DNA from: Fodinicurvata sp. EGI_FJ10296
GTDB taxonomy: Bacteria; Pseudomonadota; Alphaproteobacteria; DSM-16000; Inquilinaceae
Length of the DNA: 64,000 nucleotides
Direction: 5' to 3'
NCBI RefSeq assembly: GCF_040712075.1
Contig: NZ_JBFCVL010000008.1
Span: 186,001-250,000 of the forward strand
The position numbers and the translations under genes were made by a program. The notes beneath the pieces are model-generated. The model searched no databases, was not told the origin of the DNA, and worked only from the letters and a program-made list of their open reading frames with translations. Every line of letters starts with the position of its first letter. Position 1 is the stretch's first letter. Shown here one piece after another: positions 63,955 through 64,000 of the stretch.

Positions 63955-64000
63955 ATGACCGCGCCCACCCAAACCGACAGTCTGTTTTTCGGCGCCGCCG
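63955..64000 (+). CDS. tldD: Metalloprotease TldD, N-terminal fragment (cut by window)
   Basis: The frame from ATG 63955 (GGAGG 6 bases upstream) runs off the window after 15 full codons, reading MTAPTQTDSLFFGAA. The LFF start and the position divergent from ctaC fit tldD, which flanks the oxidase operon in many alphaproteobacteria. TldD, with TldE/PmbA, degrades unfolded peptides and matures modified peptides. The call rests on context and a very short stretch. Confidence 0.5.
   Translation, partial: MTAPTQTDSLFFGAA

Overview
The window is a high-GC chromosomal stretch with tight, overlapping operons. It looks like an alphaproteobacterium, most probably a Rhodospirillales-type marine or soil heterotroph. 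The strongest pointer is the right end: an aa3-type cytochrome c oxidase locus in the order tldD (divergent, cut by the edge), ctaC, ctaD, ctaB, a small membrane protein, ctaG/cox11, ctaE, DUF983, surf1, an M32 carboxypeptidase, thrC, an M16 peptidase and a GNAT acetyltransferase. TTT and TRAP transporters with CaiB-type CoA-transferases, LigD/Ku end joining and an NsrR-like site before hmp fit the same group. No rRNA, tRNA, CRISPR array, insertion sequence or prophage was recognised.

Layout. 0.1-3 kb: a membrane PAS histidine kinase and flavohemoglobin hmp. 3-5 kb (minus): DUF6134-like exported protein, SDR and NTF2-like protein, translationally coupled. 5.2-9.5 kb (plus): small membrane protein, Zur-type Fur regulator, COG0523 zinc GTPase with a His-rich insert, FG-GAP/VCBS lipoprotein, methyltransferase. 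9.8-14 kb: BCCT transporter, enolase-superfamily dehydratase and a convergent phospholipase D protein. 14.3-21.5 kb: divergent PEP carboxylase homologue, pepN, and a LysR-like regulator with two HTH segments. 21.6-26 kb: non-homologous end joining, with one ku facing a ku-ligD pair. 26-40.5 kb: an organic-acid uptake and catabolism region with two TctC binding proteins, TctB and TctA, an enoyl-CoA hydratase/CoA-transferase pair, a four-gene operon (TPP enzyme, MmgE/PrpD, DUF1932 dehydrogenase, aldehyde dehydrogenase) and a divergent isocitrate/isopropylmalate-type dehydrogenase. 40.7-46.9 kb: glucokinase, MeaB, and a DctPQM TRAP transporter with a second CoA-transferase. 47-52.4 kb: a YopT-like (C58) cysteine protease, aldo/keto reductase, EamA exporter, Atm1-type ABC exporter and a 13-bp tandem repeat. 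52.4-64 kb: the thrC/cox block.

The most promising possibly undescribed system is the 26-40.5 kb region. Three of its transcription units carry a similar TGTATAC element at plausible promoters: both TctC genes and the TPP operon. This suggests one regulator (not in the window) controls uptake and breakdown of one hydroxy- or tricarboxylate-like compound. Other items worth attention are the stand-alone C58 protease, the PEP carboxylase homologue with altered active-site motifs, the zinc operon with a beta-propeller lipoprotein, a two-HTH LysR protein, and a REP-like repeat whose copies keep their hairpin through a wobble change.
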